A stretch of 64,000 nucleotides of DNA. It comes from Loripinus fragilis. Its lineage: Eukaryota; Mollusca; Bivalvia; Lucinida; Lucinidae. This document shows, in pieces, positions 44,331-55,375 of this stretch (position 1 is the first letter of the stretch; each line of letters starts with the position of its first letter). Made by a program: the position numbers and the translations under genes. The notes under the pieces are model-generated. The model worked only from the letters and a program-made list of their open reading frames with translations, was not told where the DNA came from and ran no database searches. Location of the stretch: contig OZ026522.1 of NCBI GenBank assembly GCA_964019695.1, positions 74,431,601 through 74,495,600 on the forward strand. The letters are read 5' to 3'.

Positions 44331-45165
44331 CCCGATGTGCTTTAGGAAACACTTTAACTATTTGCATACTGGGCATTTCTGTCGTATGTTTTTTTTTTCT
44401 TTCTCTTTTTCTAAATTAACTTTTTTCTTTCTTATTTTCTGGAATCATGTGACCATCACAGTGTAATACAGTTTGCATCAAGATCAGGCCCGACTTTAAT
44501 GGAACCATTTGTGAACACTGTAGCGGAGCTGGCTATTTATCGAATATGAGAATGAGCAACCTCGGTAACCCAGGTGTTACTACATTGGATCATGCTAGAT
44601 TGCGACTGAGCAGCACCAACACAGTCTCGACGGCTCCTTCACTGCTGTTAATGATTCTAAATAAATATCTAGCCTCACTGAATAGCTGGAATGTACATAC
44701 TTAAACTGAAAGAATAGCACGCTCGCATGAGTCGAACTCAATTGGCTCATTTATTCCTCTTTAGTTATTACATGATGTACCTACAGGTTATAGATATTGC
44801 GTGTTATTTTTTGTCAGAGAAAGATTGGAGCAAATCCTTACATGTAGAACGAAGGTCCTAGACAGAGTTAATTAACGAGTTATTGTGACATGTTTAAATT
44901 TCATTGGTGTTTGTGTTAACATCGATTTTTGATTCAAACCGATTAGCTGCGCAAATATCGAGAGAAGTAACAAGCCACGCCTCCTTGTAACAGTTCAAAA
45001 TCGTTTTACAAAATATATATAATTTCGCATTAAATTTGAAAGGCTATTAATACAGAACAGAACATATATTTTATTGACGTAAACTGTACAGTTTCTTGTC
45101 ATATACCCGAATATAACAACAAATTCACAAATGGTCACAGCAGATGTATACATGATTTAACAACA
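44331..45165. other. Stretch without recognisable genes
   Basis: Nothing recognised apart from a T-rich run near 44390-44440. Confidence 0.4.
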
Positions 45166-45169
45166 AAAT

Positions 45170-45226
45170 AAGTAAGGATGCAAAGATCAGGAATCGATAC
45201 AATCAAGTACCACACCTCACCCAGTC
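45170..45226 (-). mobile_element. Very short LINE A tail (~57 bp)
   Basis: Plus strand: gtaaggatgcaaagatcagg, aatcgatacaatcaagtacc, acacctcacccag, and then unrelated sequence. Only the 3'-most part of family A is present, an extreme 5' truncation. Confidence 0.75.
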
Positions 45227-45418
45227 TTAAATTGGTCACACCAATAACTATATAAGAAAACTCTATATGTGCTGCCATATTAGTTACATGACTATAGATC
45301 AAAATTCTGTTTAATAAGAGAATACAATCTTAAACGTAACTTATTTTTATATCTGTTTATTTCTATTAATAACATAGTTTCAATATAATATCAATTGTAC
45401 AATATTTACTTAAGCCCC

Positions 45419-47294
45419 TATCTCACTGGACTGCGACTGTTTTGCGACAACTGGCGACAGACATCGCGAGTGGCTCGCAAAGTAGTCTCGAAACAGTCGC
45501 CAGTGATTCGTAAATTCCTCGCATGTGTCGCCAAGTGGCGCAAAGTAGTCGCGAAAATTTTGAACATGTTCAAAAATTTTATGCGACAAAATTCCTCGCA
45601 AAATGGTCGCAAAGTGATCGCGGGTGTCTCGAACCCATCGCGAACTTGTCGCCGACCCCTCGCAATTTAGTCGCAATCATTTTGGAACAAGACATATTTG
45701 CGAGATAAATAAGACTGAATTGCGAACCAATTGCGACATAAATGAGACACTTTGCGACAGCATTGCGAGGAAATTAAACTAAGCTATGTTCTGGCGAACG
45801 TCGTGAGACAGTCGCACGAACGTCTCACGACTATCGCGCGAGTATCTTAAATTACTCGCAATTATGTCGCCAAAGGTTCGTTAAAAGAGTTCCTCCTATC
45901 TGAGATGATAGTTCCTTCTTAGTATGAGATCTTGTTTAGGCATACTTAAGTATACAGTTTTGACTAATTCAAGTTGTCAAGTTTTCTTGCTATCTGAAAG
46001 GATAGTTTCATATAAGTACGGTGTATTGATTAGGCTTACTTACATGTTTACTGTTTGGAGTAATTTCAGTTATTTAAAATGGTTCTGAATTCTGCAGGAT
46101 AATTTTGTTAAGTATGTTTTATAACAGTTCTAACCACAAGCACAGAATTCATCCTTGGAACTAGGAAATGTGGACCCTGTCAAGAGCGAGTAATTATTAG
46201 TTTTAAATTACAGAGAGCTATTGAGGCTGTAAAACCAACATACCTTTGAAAAAAGAATCACAGCAGAATTAAAACTGGATAAAATATTTTTTTCTGCATC
46301 TTGCAGATTTTTAAAAATATACCAGTTGTTTAACATCTTTTCTTGAACTAGTCAGAGCTGAAGTTGGAGCTTGTGGTTTAAAGTATATAAGGCCTACTTA
46401 AATGTTTACAATTTATTTTACGGTATAAAGGTATTATTATTGAGTCTTGGTTAGACTACAACAGCCTGCTTAGTCTCAGCAGCCCTTCTAAGGTTTGAAT
46501 TTGGCATATAGAACCCTATAAAATAATCACTGCAGCGAACAACAAAGATTCTGTTTAGAATGCGCATCCGTGCAGTCTGATCTGTGCCTTTGTTGTGCGC
46601 ATAACTGTATAAAATAGATTTTCGCAGGACGAGGTTCATCCGAACTCATTGCAATTTTGATTTGGTTGGGCTCATCATGCCATACGCATGGGCAATTGAG
46701 CATGTGAAAGGTCTCGACTGACTTTCTTAAGATGAAGGGCCATCATAACTGTGCAGCTTAAACGAGTTAACTTTTTCCTAACTCAATATTTGCTACATTT
46801 CAACAATCCAACACCACCCAGCAACTTGACACCTTCCAACAGGCCCTCTAGTTCCTTCCAACAGCGTAGGACCTTCCTAGTCTGAAGTTCCAATGCTTGT
46901 TCAAATGTTTAATTTTTCTTGGTTTAACATTTCTTGCAAAAACCATCGCGCGACAGTCGCACGACCTTCGCGCGACAGTCGTACGACAGTCGCACGACGT
47001 TCGTGAGAACGTCGTGAGGCGGTCGATGGTAATAAATGCTCGCAATTTCATCTGGCGAACATCGTGCGAGTGTCTCGCGAATGTCGCACGAATGTCGCGC
47101 GAATGTCGTGAAACATTCGCCAATGATTCGTGCGACAATCGTACGACATTCGTGCGACTGTTGCAAATATGTCTTAATCACCCATTCGGTGTGACAGCAG
47201 TGTTATTATGGTTGTAATGTCGTATTTCTGTCGCCAAAACGTGTCTCAAATTAGTTTCGAAATAGTCGCAAATTGCTCGCATCCCAGTGAGATA
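45419..47294. mobile_element. Large motif-array DNA element (GTCGCGA / CGCAC words), 1.9 kb
   Basis: The ends TATCTCACTGGACTGCGAC and (complement) TATCTCACTGGGATGCGAG form inverted repeats. Roughly 450 bp at the left and 370 bp at the right consist of GTCGC, GCGAC, CTCGCAA and CGCACGA words in both directions, with nested dyads (gttcgtgagaacgtcgtgag; ttttgaacatgttcaaaaat). The middle is ordinary AT-rich DNA with a family F type hairpin insertion near 46440-46640. ORFs of up to 106 codons on both strands follow the repeat and are not credible genes. The architecture parallels 6302-7357. Confidence 0.8.
46440..46640. mobile_element. Family F hairpin MITE nested in the motif-array element
   Basis: acaacagcctgcttagtctc, actgcagcgaacaacaaaga, tgcgcatccgtgcagtctga, ctgtgcctttgttgtgcgca, then agattttcgcaggacgaggt. 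The ends are diverged. Confidence 0.55.
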
Positions 47295-47939
47295 CTAGCT
47301 TTATAGCCTATCTATAATGTATACCCTCTTTCATTGTAAATCTTAACACTTTAACAAACAGATATTTTATGTGTATGCGAGTGTATACCTTACAGCTTAA
47401 AAATGGGGGCTGGGAAGGGGATGGGGAGCTGGAGTCTGCCCTATATATTTTGTCAAAGGGTTGCATGTATGAAGATAGTTTAAATTAACTGTATATAGAT
47501 TGGCTCTGGTTTTGGAATTTTATTTAAAATTTGCTCATTTAGCTGGTAAGGAGTAAATATGTATTTATATCCTTGAGTAGATCCTCATTTGGTCTCCATT
47601 CATTTTGAAATTAATCCAAATTGTTATTGGCATATGCTATTTCCATGTGTATTTTATACATGAAATATTTTTTTTCTTAAAAAATTTCAAGCATTAATGA
47701 ATGATTGCTGCAGCGAGAACAGTAGATGTAATACTTTGCATATAATAAAATGAATTTACTGGCATTTGATAGTTTTTTCTCTGTTTCTCGTCCAAATAAG
47801 AATAGTTTTTCAGTCAGTTCTACATGTATATGAATATGGAAACTTCGCAGCCATGATAAAAGACTTTAAATTTTTTTGTTATGCTGCAATCCCACAGTAG
47901 ATGGACAGATGTTTCTACACGAGTTTTACAAAATGTACA
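47295..47939. other. Stretch without recognisable genes
   Basis: Nothing recognised. Confidence 0.4.
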
Positions 47940-48116
47940 TAGTTATACCACCTTTACCAACTTTAGCATGGAATATCACATGATGTGCAAGGTCTACACT
48001 GATGTAGGTGGTATAAAATAGTTATACCATGTTTGTCCACCTGTACGTAAGATAATCCACTCGCTAAAGCTCGTGGATTATCTCCACGTACAGGCGGACA
48101 ACCCATGGTATAACTA
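47940..48116. mobile_element. Palindromic MITE, family C, copy 4 (complete)
   Basis: The ends TAGTTATACCACC and ATGGTATAACTA are inverted. Inside: acctttaccaactttagcat, gcaaggtctacactgatgta, atgtttgtccacctgtacgt, aagataatccactcgctaaa, ctcgtggattatctccacgt, ggcggacaaccc. The best-preserved C copy. Confidence 0.85.
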
Positions 48117-48289
48117 CTACTTAATCATCCTTTATACTCGTATATTGTGGACGTATGTTTGTGATTAATATGTTATGGTTTATACAAATTTGAAACCATT
48201 TTAGAGTGCAGTACTTTGTTATTTTCATTTGGTACATACATATCTTTTATCAGTCTTTTTCTTGAATATTATAAAGATTGTTCCAAAAT

Positions 48290-50365
48290 AGTAAGTGAGT
48301 ATGATCAGGAAATACCACAATCACAAACTGCAGACAACCCCGTGGCACCGCGAGGAAGAGCCGCTCAACCATCACGAGACACCAGGAAAACAAATTAAGC
48401 AAAGCAACCAGCTCTCTCTTCCCCATCAAGATGATTGCAATACTAGAATGGACATAAAGTAACGTACAACAAAACATAGAAAAAATCCAAGCTAGTTGTG
48501 CTGTTGGTTTATCCTCATTTATATTTAGTATGTCATACATAATCGTGACCCCTTGTTTGTTTTTAATTATGTTGGAAAAGTGAGCAGCTATAAAAGGGCT
48601 CTGATATTTGTTGATAATATCTATTTTTATTTATTTTAATGTATGCCGTAATGGCCTGTATTGTCCCAACGTATTTTAGAAAATTAGTTTGTACTCTTGC
48701 TCTTTTCAAAAATTCTTGATAACTGAAAAAACTCCCCATTATCATTAACTAGATTATTGATACATCTTACCCCGTTTTTGAACCATTTGTCATAATATAT
48801 AGTTTGTTTCCCAATCAGTATGTTTTGTTATGAAATATTGGGCTTTTTAATATGAATTCATCATCAACAACAAGTTTTCATTATGTTTTATCCAGCTTTG
48901 GAAAACATCTATCAAAAGGGATTTTTTATATCATCCATTCCTTCTTTTTGTACTCCGTACTCACCCTACTAATTTGTCAGATTTGATAAAAAAAATGATG
49001 AGGTCTTGCCATTTACTATCAGATTGAAGAAGCCTTCTAATCCTTGTTAATTGTAAAGCCTCAATAAATGCTGCAAGGTTCACCATTTTAAGCCTCCCTC
49101 CCAATATTGTTTAATAACCATATTTCTTATGGTAAGATCTTGTCAATCAACTAAAAGTTAAAGAGTATGTTATTAATGTGATGAGGTATTTCTTGATCTG
49201 GGCTGGGTAAAGTGATAAATAATTGATTGAAAGCAGGTATGAATAGTACCTTTATTGCTGTTGTTTTTCCAAATGGTGTCAGGTTTCTTTTTCCCATCTT
49301 TTTACCATATTTTCTAGTGATTTTATTTTGGGTGTTTAGTTCTGTCCCATCATTTCTGTTAATTAAGTCTGTATTGAAATTAATGCCTAAAAGTTTAAAT
49401 GGTTGCTTGCCCCACAGAAGCTTCCTTTTAGTTTTTTTTATAGAAGAAGTGTCAAATTTCTTCGAGCCAATCCATACAATTAATTTTGTGTCTTCTCAAA
49501 GTTAAATTGTAGGCCTGATATATTTGCAAAATCTTCCAGTTCTTTTAACATTTCATTCAATGATTTTTCTGAGCCATCAAGAAAAACTGATGTATCATGG
49601 GCATATTGTAAAATCTTGTGCTCGGATTGGTTTATATGTATTCCTTTTATTGATTTGTTATTTCTTACCTTATTTGATAAGAACTCAGCACAAATTATAA
49701 ATAAATATGGCGACAGAGAGTCATCTTGCCTACAGCCACGACTAATTGAGAAAAAGAAGCCAGCTTGTCATTTTGTATAACTGCTGATGATATTCGATGA
49801 AAAACATTTTTATCCATTTTCTAATTGAATATCCAAAGTTAGGAAATTTAAGTGTTTTTTAATAAAGGACCAGGATAATGAATCAAAAGCTTTTTTCAAA
49901 ATTTATTAGTAAAAGTAAACCTGGAGTATGTTGTAACATGTCATATACTAAGCGTGTGTTTCTCTTATATACCTTCCTTTTATAAAGCCTGTCTGGTCTT
50001 TAGAAATAATTTTATCAAGTAAATTTTATCCTATTTGCTATTGTTCCAGAAGCTATTTTATATACTGTACTGTATCCAAACGAGTAAGAGGTCTCCAATT
50101 TTTTAAGATTTTTTTCTGTTTATTATTTTTCGCAATATATGTTATTATGCCTTGTTTTGAGTTGTTGAAAGCTGTCCTGTGCTATATCCATAATTTATTG
50201 ATCTTAGTACAAAGAATCCCAGTTGCTTCCAAAAAGCCTTTAAGAAGTCAGCTGAAAAACCAGAGAGTCCAGGACTCTTATCAGTTTTCGTATTTTTCAA
50301 TGTTTTTGATATTTCACTGTACGTTAAAAATCCTTCTAATTGTTCTGCTTCCATTTAAATACAGG
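48290..50365 (-). pseudogene. L1/Tx1-like LINE: degraded ORF2 reverse transcriptase plus 3' tail (family B end)
   Basis: Minus-strand fragments in order: LEGFLTYSEISKTLKNTKTD / KSPGLSGFSADFLKAFWKQL (RT start, 50145-50354); KKILKNWRPLTRLDTVQ; QTGFIKGRYIRETHA; FEKAFDSLSWSFIKK (motif A with its Asp, after a 1-base insertion); RGCRQDDSLSPYLFIICAEF (motif B region); ILQYAHDTSVFLDGSEKSLN (motif C, 49591-49605: YAHDT replaces the usual YADDT); and the thumb-like FKLLGINFNTDLINRNDGTE. The ORF then runs out, and about 180 bp of tail (to 48290) equals the 3' end of family B (ggtatttcctgatcatactc then acttact). Many stops and frameshifts; endonuclease and ORF1 absent. The Tx1/L1 assignment follows recognised wording. 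Confidence 0.9.
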
Positions 50366-50499
50366 GTAGGTTATATTGTAAAAGTTGCGATTTTAACGGC
50401 GTTAAGTATATATTTAGTATTAATAAATTTACATTGGTTAATTTGATCTCCAGGAATGCGCAGTCACCATGAAAATATCGCTTAACTTTATTCGCTGGA

Positions 50500-51290
50500 T
50501 TAGAACAGCCTCTTAAGATGAGTAGTCAAAATTTAAGCGTTTAAAATTGCTGTCTGAAACGAAATGTTCAAAATCGTTCTTGAACGAGTTCTCTTAAAGG
50601 GGTGAAGTTTTTTCTCTTGGAACCTAATATAAATTGTAGATTTATGATTAAAGTGTGTTCGGCTAAAAAAAGCATTTCCGTTGGACATTTACTTTTTTGA
50701 AGCAACTTAAACATCAAATTTTGGGGTTTACAGTTTCCAAAGCAACACTAAATTGTAAGCAAAATACATGAAAGCAATAGTTGGTGATCAGTTTTTTCTG
50801 CGGTATGTTCTTGAACTATTTAAGAACTTGTGTCGGCTGTCAGTTTTGAGAATTTGTTTTTCACAATTCTTCCAGGACACATTTTATACATGAAATGCCC
50901 ATTTTGGCACTAATAGTGTAGAACTTATAAAGCCCAGTTGTCAAGCCAAAGCAGACGCACAGAAGCTGCTTTTCATTTGACTAATAGACTGAATGCTCCT
51001 CTAAACTTAAAAGAAATTTGAACACTTTTATACGCATTTACATTAGAAATACATCCATTTTAGCTCTTAAAATCAGTAAAAGGGGGATGTCGTGTATTTT
51101 GGAGCGCCGTGTTATGGTTTTGCTTTAAATTGCCTATTTGTCTATTTGGTCATACAAGGGACACGTACGTTACTTAACAGAAAGCAAAAGTTATTTATTT
51201 TATTTACATGCAACCTCGAAAAATGAAATTCACATTTGTTCAAATAAACATGAAACAGGTCTCGTATAGTACCTGGATATTCTAAATGAT
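50500..51290. repeat. Dispersed repeat P, copy 1
   Basis: About 790 bp that reappear reversed at 53998-54790. Paired landmarks: aatttaagcgtttaaaattg; cacattttatacatgaaatg; ggttttgctttaaattgcc; caaaagttatttattt; tgttcaaataaacatgaaac. A 90-codon minus ORF (51142-51414) overlaps one edge; part of it (FHFSRLHVNKINNFCFL) is conserved in the second copy as FHFLRLHISKTNKFCFF, but the function is unknown. Confidence 0.7.
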
Positions 51291-51539
51291 CAGTTAGTTC
51301 CTTCAAATAACGTGGATGTATTTCATCAGGTGCAGTAGAACATTCTGAACATTGACTACACTTTACCGCAAATGCCATCGTCCACTTGCACATCAGATGA
51401 CGGTAACTGTCCATATTCTTCAGTAAATACAGACAACAAGCTGTTCAAAATACCAGCTTCAGATCTATCGCCAGTAACTGTATTACCAAAGTAACGTTAT
51501 CGCTCAAGTCATCTATTCCTGACTTAACTCTTCTGCAAC

Positions 51540-52212
51540 AAGGCATATGAGAACTTATATTTAATGGTGATTTAGTTTATAAATTCAAACGATATGTTGG
51601 AAAACCTGATTTTAGTGATCAATTCAAAAAGATTATCAAACGCTATATAAAGGTTGGATGTAACTTGGATGTCATGCGACAGTCTGCATGCCTGGTTTTA
51701 AACATAATCACGGTTTATAGCAATGGTTTCCTCTTTAATTGCACGATGGTGGGTCAGGCCTCAGACTCTATGATGGCTCTGATGTAAAGCTTTAATCGGT
51801 GGTTGGTGCCTGATGCTTATCAGTAGATGGACCCACCGTGGCTCAACTTGAGGTTTTCTTTAGCTCTGACTACCTGTAAGCTGTGAGCCCTTTTCTTTGT
51901 TTCATCATAGTATGTTAATTTGTTTAGAGTGTTTCTCAATGATGATACAATGCATTAGTTAGAAGGCTCCCACGCGAGCTGAACATCTTTTGTACTCTTA
52001 CAACAGCAAAGATTTGGTATCAGTAAAATGCATTTAAGCCCCCGTGTGGTTTAGGCTGCTGTCCGTTCTAAGGCCGCGGTTCTGTTCCGCGGCTTTGCTT
52101 AGTTTGTCTTCCTGGTGTCTCGTGACTGTTGTGTGGCTCTTCCTCGCGGTGCCATGGGTTTGTCTGCGGTTTGTGATTGTGGTATTTCCTGATCATACTC
52201 ACTTACTATTTT
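51540..52212 (+). mobile_element. LINE tail, family B, with ORF C-terminus
   Basis: The first ~230 bp encode, after one frame slip, LVYKFKRYVGKPDFSDQF then KKIIKRYIKVGCNLDVMRQS, followed by ACLVLN and later VGQASDSMMALM. The reversed copy at 55376-56160 encodes the same peptide with different codons. The ~430-bp tail follows (gtggacccaccgtggctcaa, atgatacaatgcattagtta, gtccgttctaaggccgcggt, cgtgactgttgtgtggctct), ending CCTGATCATACTCACTTACT. The shared protein text shows the tail is the 3' end of a coding retroelement. Confidence 0.8.
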
Positions 52213-52269
52213 TAACATGAGATTCGGTATGTCCATACTTCCAGTAGGCTTTCAGTTTAGATTTAGCAT

Positions 52270-53225
52270 CCTTTGCAAAGTAAGAAGGCAAAATTTGGGA
52301 ATCGATATAATTAAGTACCACACCTGACCAGGGATTCATATGGGAAAGTGACAAAAATACAAACGATGCCCATTTTATACTTTCTCCTGACATGCCTTAC
52401 AAATCGGGGGATGTATTTCCTATATTCCTATTCTTTTCATAGTCATCAGTCTTACGTGAGTATGTATATCTTCCCCACACCTTACCCGAGACACCACATG
52501 GCAAAAGTGTGGAAAAGAACAAAACAAAAGGGCCACACACAAGAGGTAAGCCCTTTCCGAGCTGGTGAGCACAAAACTGCATTGAACAGACAAGACAGCA
52601 TTTGTTTGTCTTTGTTGCTTTACGTCCCATGTCAACAGCTATGGTCATTGCGGGACGGTCAGTTCACTTAACCACACTTTTTGTTGGGCAGGCTTGAGCA
52701 AGCGGTTAACCAGTAATTTGTGCACATACTTTCGCTTGTAACTGACAACAACCCTTCTTGAATAAATCAGCGGAAGGGAGGAGAATGACCGTAGAAATTA
52801 TTTCATACAAGACAGTATAATAGTATAATAAAGCAAAAAAGTGAAACATAAATAACAAAAAAAAATCCATAAAGAAGCACCGCCTTGGAATGGTCAGTAA
52901 TTAAATTAGTTTGAACATGTTTAACGGCACCAACCTCACCCTTAGTTCTGGTGTTGATCAAGACACATGTGGAAAAGTGACAAAAACACAATAAAACACA
53001 ACACATAAGAGAGCCAAGAGGTCAGCCCTTTCCCAGCAGGTGACCACAAGGCTGCAAGGAACAGACAAAATAGCATAACAAAAATAAACATGAAACATAA
53101 CAAACAAAAAGGATTCACAAAAGAAGCACCGCCTTGGGAAGGTCAGCAAAAATCACTGGAGGGCTTAAACATGTTTAACGGCGCCAACCTCACCCTTGAT
53201 TCTTATGTGGATCAAGACACATAGA
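52270..53225 (-). mobile_element. Two LINE A tails in tandem, reverse, disrupted by a SINE
   Basis: Plus strand: ggaatcgatataattaagta and acacctgaccagggattcat near 52300; then unrelated sequence 52350-52490; then gccacacacaagaggtaagc. The S1 SINE sits at 52599-52806. The tail resumes (agaagcaccgccttggaatg, ccaacctcacccttagttct, gttgatcaagacacatgtgg), followed by a second unit (agagccaagaggtcagccct ... tcttatgtggatcaagacac). The junction between units equals that of 35441-35995. Confidence 0.75.
52599..52806 (-). mobile_element. tRNA-derived SINE S1, copy c, 5'-truncated, with 9-bp target duplication
   Basis: Body text as in copies a and b (tcaacagctatggtcattgc, gggacggtcagttcacttaa, cgcttgtaactgacaacaac, aaatcagcggaagggaggag), but the tRNA-like head is missing. 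ACAAGACAG lies on both sides (52590-52598 and 52807-52815), inside LINE A tail sequence. Confidence 0.85.
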
Positions 53226-53282
53226 TGTTTGGTTCGTCTGAAAGATCCCTAACTTATCGATGCATCATATCCTAGTACATAA

Positions 53283-53630
53283 AGTAAGGGTCAAAAATCA
53301 GGAATCGATACAATCAAGTACCTCACCTGACCCAGGGTACCAATCAAATAAAAAAAGATAGAAAAAAAAGATAAAGAAGCTTTATTTAACGTCGCTTATT
53401 TGAAACAGACAACATAAACTCTGTAAAGCCTTTACTGTGACATAACGATATTTTTAACAGATACTTACCTGCCTTACTCTATCTTCCTAGCTCAACCCCT
53501 TTTATGCGAGCGTCAGCAAGGGAGCTGCTAGTACCATTTTTTACACCTTTGATGTGGTGCAGCGGGGGTTTGAACCCACGACCTCCCGTTCAGAAGCGGA
53601 CGCTCTACCAGCTGAGGTATCAGGGCGATA
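53283..53630 (-). mobile_element. tRNA-derived SINE carrying the LINE A 3' end
   Basis: On the minus strand the head (53626 downward) reads GCCCTGATACCTCAGCTGGT then AGAGCGTCCGCTTC, an A box in normal tRNA layout, and GGTCGTGGGTTCAAACCCCC as B box. The arms do not pair well enough for a functional tRNA. The body runs to about 53350 (gggagctgctagtaccat, gagtttatgttgtctgtttc on the complement). The last 62 bp (53283-53344) are the LINE A 3' end. The insertion splits another LINE A tail between cctagtacataaa and agatataagacataaaa, judged by the unbroken copy at 39460-39500. Confidence 0.85.
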
Positions 53631-53718
53631 AGATATAAGACATAAAAGGAGATAAAACAGAGATAAGAACTCAACTGAAAACCGAAGCAAAAGAAATCCA
53701 ACAGTCATAGCCCGGTGG

Positions 53719-53862
53719 GCCTGACCAATGAGTTGTGACCTATTATATTCAGTTTGTCTGGTAATATTTCTGTTGAAGCTCCAGTTGAGGGCCTGACCAA
53801 AGCAGTTGTGACCTATTATATGCAGTTCGACTGGTAATATTTCAGTTGAATCTCCAGTTTAG
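53719..53862. repeat. 72-bp direct repeat, two copies
   Basis: Units start gcctgaccaatgagttgtga (53719) and gcctgaccaaagcagttgtg (53791); both end ccagtt(g/t)agg. About 85-90% alike by eye. Confidence 0.8.
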
Positions 53863-53997
53863 GGTATACCTCAGTTAAAAAATGATATCAGGGATTGGCA
53901 AAACCACCCTAGTGCTGAGCCTATCCAGATTATTACGTTATCTGTGTACAGGATAATTAATCATTCACTTACGAATGTTAGTGGATTATAGCTTTCG

Positions 53998-54790
53998 TAA
54001 TCATAAATATCAAAACTACGAGACCTGTTTCACGTTTATTTGAACAAATTTGAATTCCACTTTTTGCGGTTGCATATAAGTAAAACAAACAAATTTTGCT
54101 TTTTCGTGCATAACGGACGTGTCCCTGGTACTGCCAAGTTAAGCAGACAAAATGGCAATTTAAAGCATAGCCATAACATGGCGGTCCTAAATACATCCAA
54201 ACCCCTTTTGAATGATTTTAAAAGCTAAAACAGGTGTATCTTCTAAGAAAATACGTATTTAAGTGTTAGATATTCTTTTAAGTTTAGAGAAACACTCAGT
54301 CTATTTTTCAAATGAGAAACAACCTACGTGTGCCTGTTTTTGCTTGGAAACTGGGTTTAATAAGTTCTTCCATACAAGTGCCCAAATGGGTATCTCGTGT
54401 ATAAAATGAGTCTTGGAAGAATTTTGAAAAACAAATTCTCAAAACTCACAACCGACTCAATTTCTTAGATATTTTAAATATCTATCGCCGATAAAACTGA
54501 TCACCAAATATTGCAATTGAGTATTTTGCATACAATTTAGTGTTGCTATGGAAACTGTAAACCCTAAAATTTGATGTTCAAGTCCCTTCCAAAAAGCAAA
54601 TTTCCAACCGGAATGCTTTATTTTCTAACAGAACACACTTAAATTATTTATGTACAATATATAAAAGGTTCCAAGACAAAAACTTCATCTCTTTTAGAAA
54701 ATTTGTTCGAAAAAGATTTAGTACATTTCGTTCCAGACAGCATTTTTAAACGCTTAAATTTGGCTATTTATCTTCAGAGACTGTTTCAAA
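53998..54790. repeat. Dispersed repeat P, copy 2 (inverted)
   Basis: Reverse of 50500-51290. Landmarks: tgtttcacgtttatttgaac, cggacgtgtccctggtac, aatggcaatttaaagcatag, gtgcccaaatgggtatctcg, aaacgcttaaatttggctat. A further end fragment (tgttcatataaacatgaaac) lies at 54915-54960. Confidence 0.7.
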
Positions 54791-54985
54791 CCAGAAATAA
54801 AAATTAAGAACTGTTTTTGTTGACTGCGTATATCTGGTGATCAAACTAACCCATGGAAATCAATTATTACCAAATATAACGAGAAATACATGAGTAACGG
54901 CATTTTCAAATTTGTTCATATAAACATGAAACACCTCTTGTACTATAAGATCTGGACATATTACTACTTTCACTAGATACTACTA

Positions 54986-55225
54986 TGAGCCGTGACATGT
55001 GATTTCCAACAATGTGACATTTTTACAAGAGTAGACTCAGACGAGCCTGTGCAGCCTCCTTTTAAGCTTAGAAACTCCTAATGACGTTCAGTCAGTAGCT
55101 TAACACTCATAGATTTATTCAAGCGACTAGCTAAGGCTCTGATCAGACTGCGCGTATGCGCAGGCTGATCTGAGGCTTTGTTGGTCGCACATACCACATT
55201 GTTGGAAATCTCGTGTCACGGCTCA
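54986..55225. mobile_element. Hairpin MITE, family E, complete
   Basis: 25-bp inverted ends TGAGCCGTGACATGTGATTT..CCAAC and complement. CTA lies outside both ends (a 3-bp duplication). It contains gtagactcagacgagcctgt and the hairpin aaggctctgatcagactgcg / gcaggctgatctgaggcttt. It matches E1 at 10022-10236. Non-coding. Confidence 0.85.
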
Positions 55226-55375
55226 CTATACTTTCACACTACCAGAAGAAATATACTCATCATCAAAAGTATTCCCTTCGGAATTTCAATCGTTACCATA
55301 GATTAAAGTATCATCAGATAAAAAAAGTACTACCATCCACAGGGGTGAAAAAAAGTTAATCTGTCACTATTGTCA

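Noticed and set aside
45395..45708. Overlapping 61-91 codon ORFs on both strands rich in Arg, Ser and Val
   Set aside because: The GTCGC/GCGAC word array lacks stops in several frames; all ORFs follow repeat periodicity, not protein logic.
46848..47217. 106-, 96- and 85-codon ORFs
   Set aside because: The same word-array effect at the right end of the 45419-47294 element.
53551..53626. tRNA gene on the minus strand
   Set aside because: A and B boxes are good, but acceptor and anticodon stems do not pair and it continues into a SINE body with a LINE-type tail.
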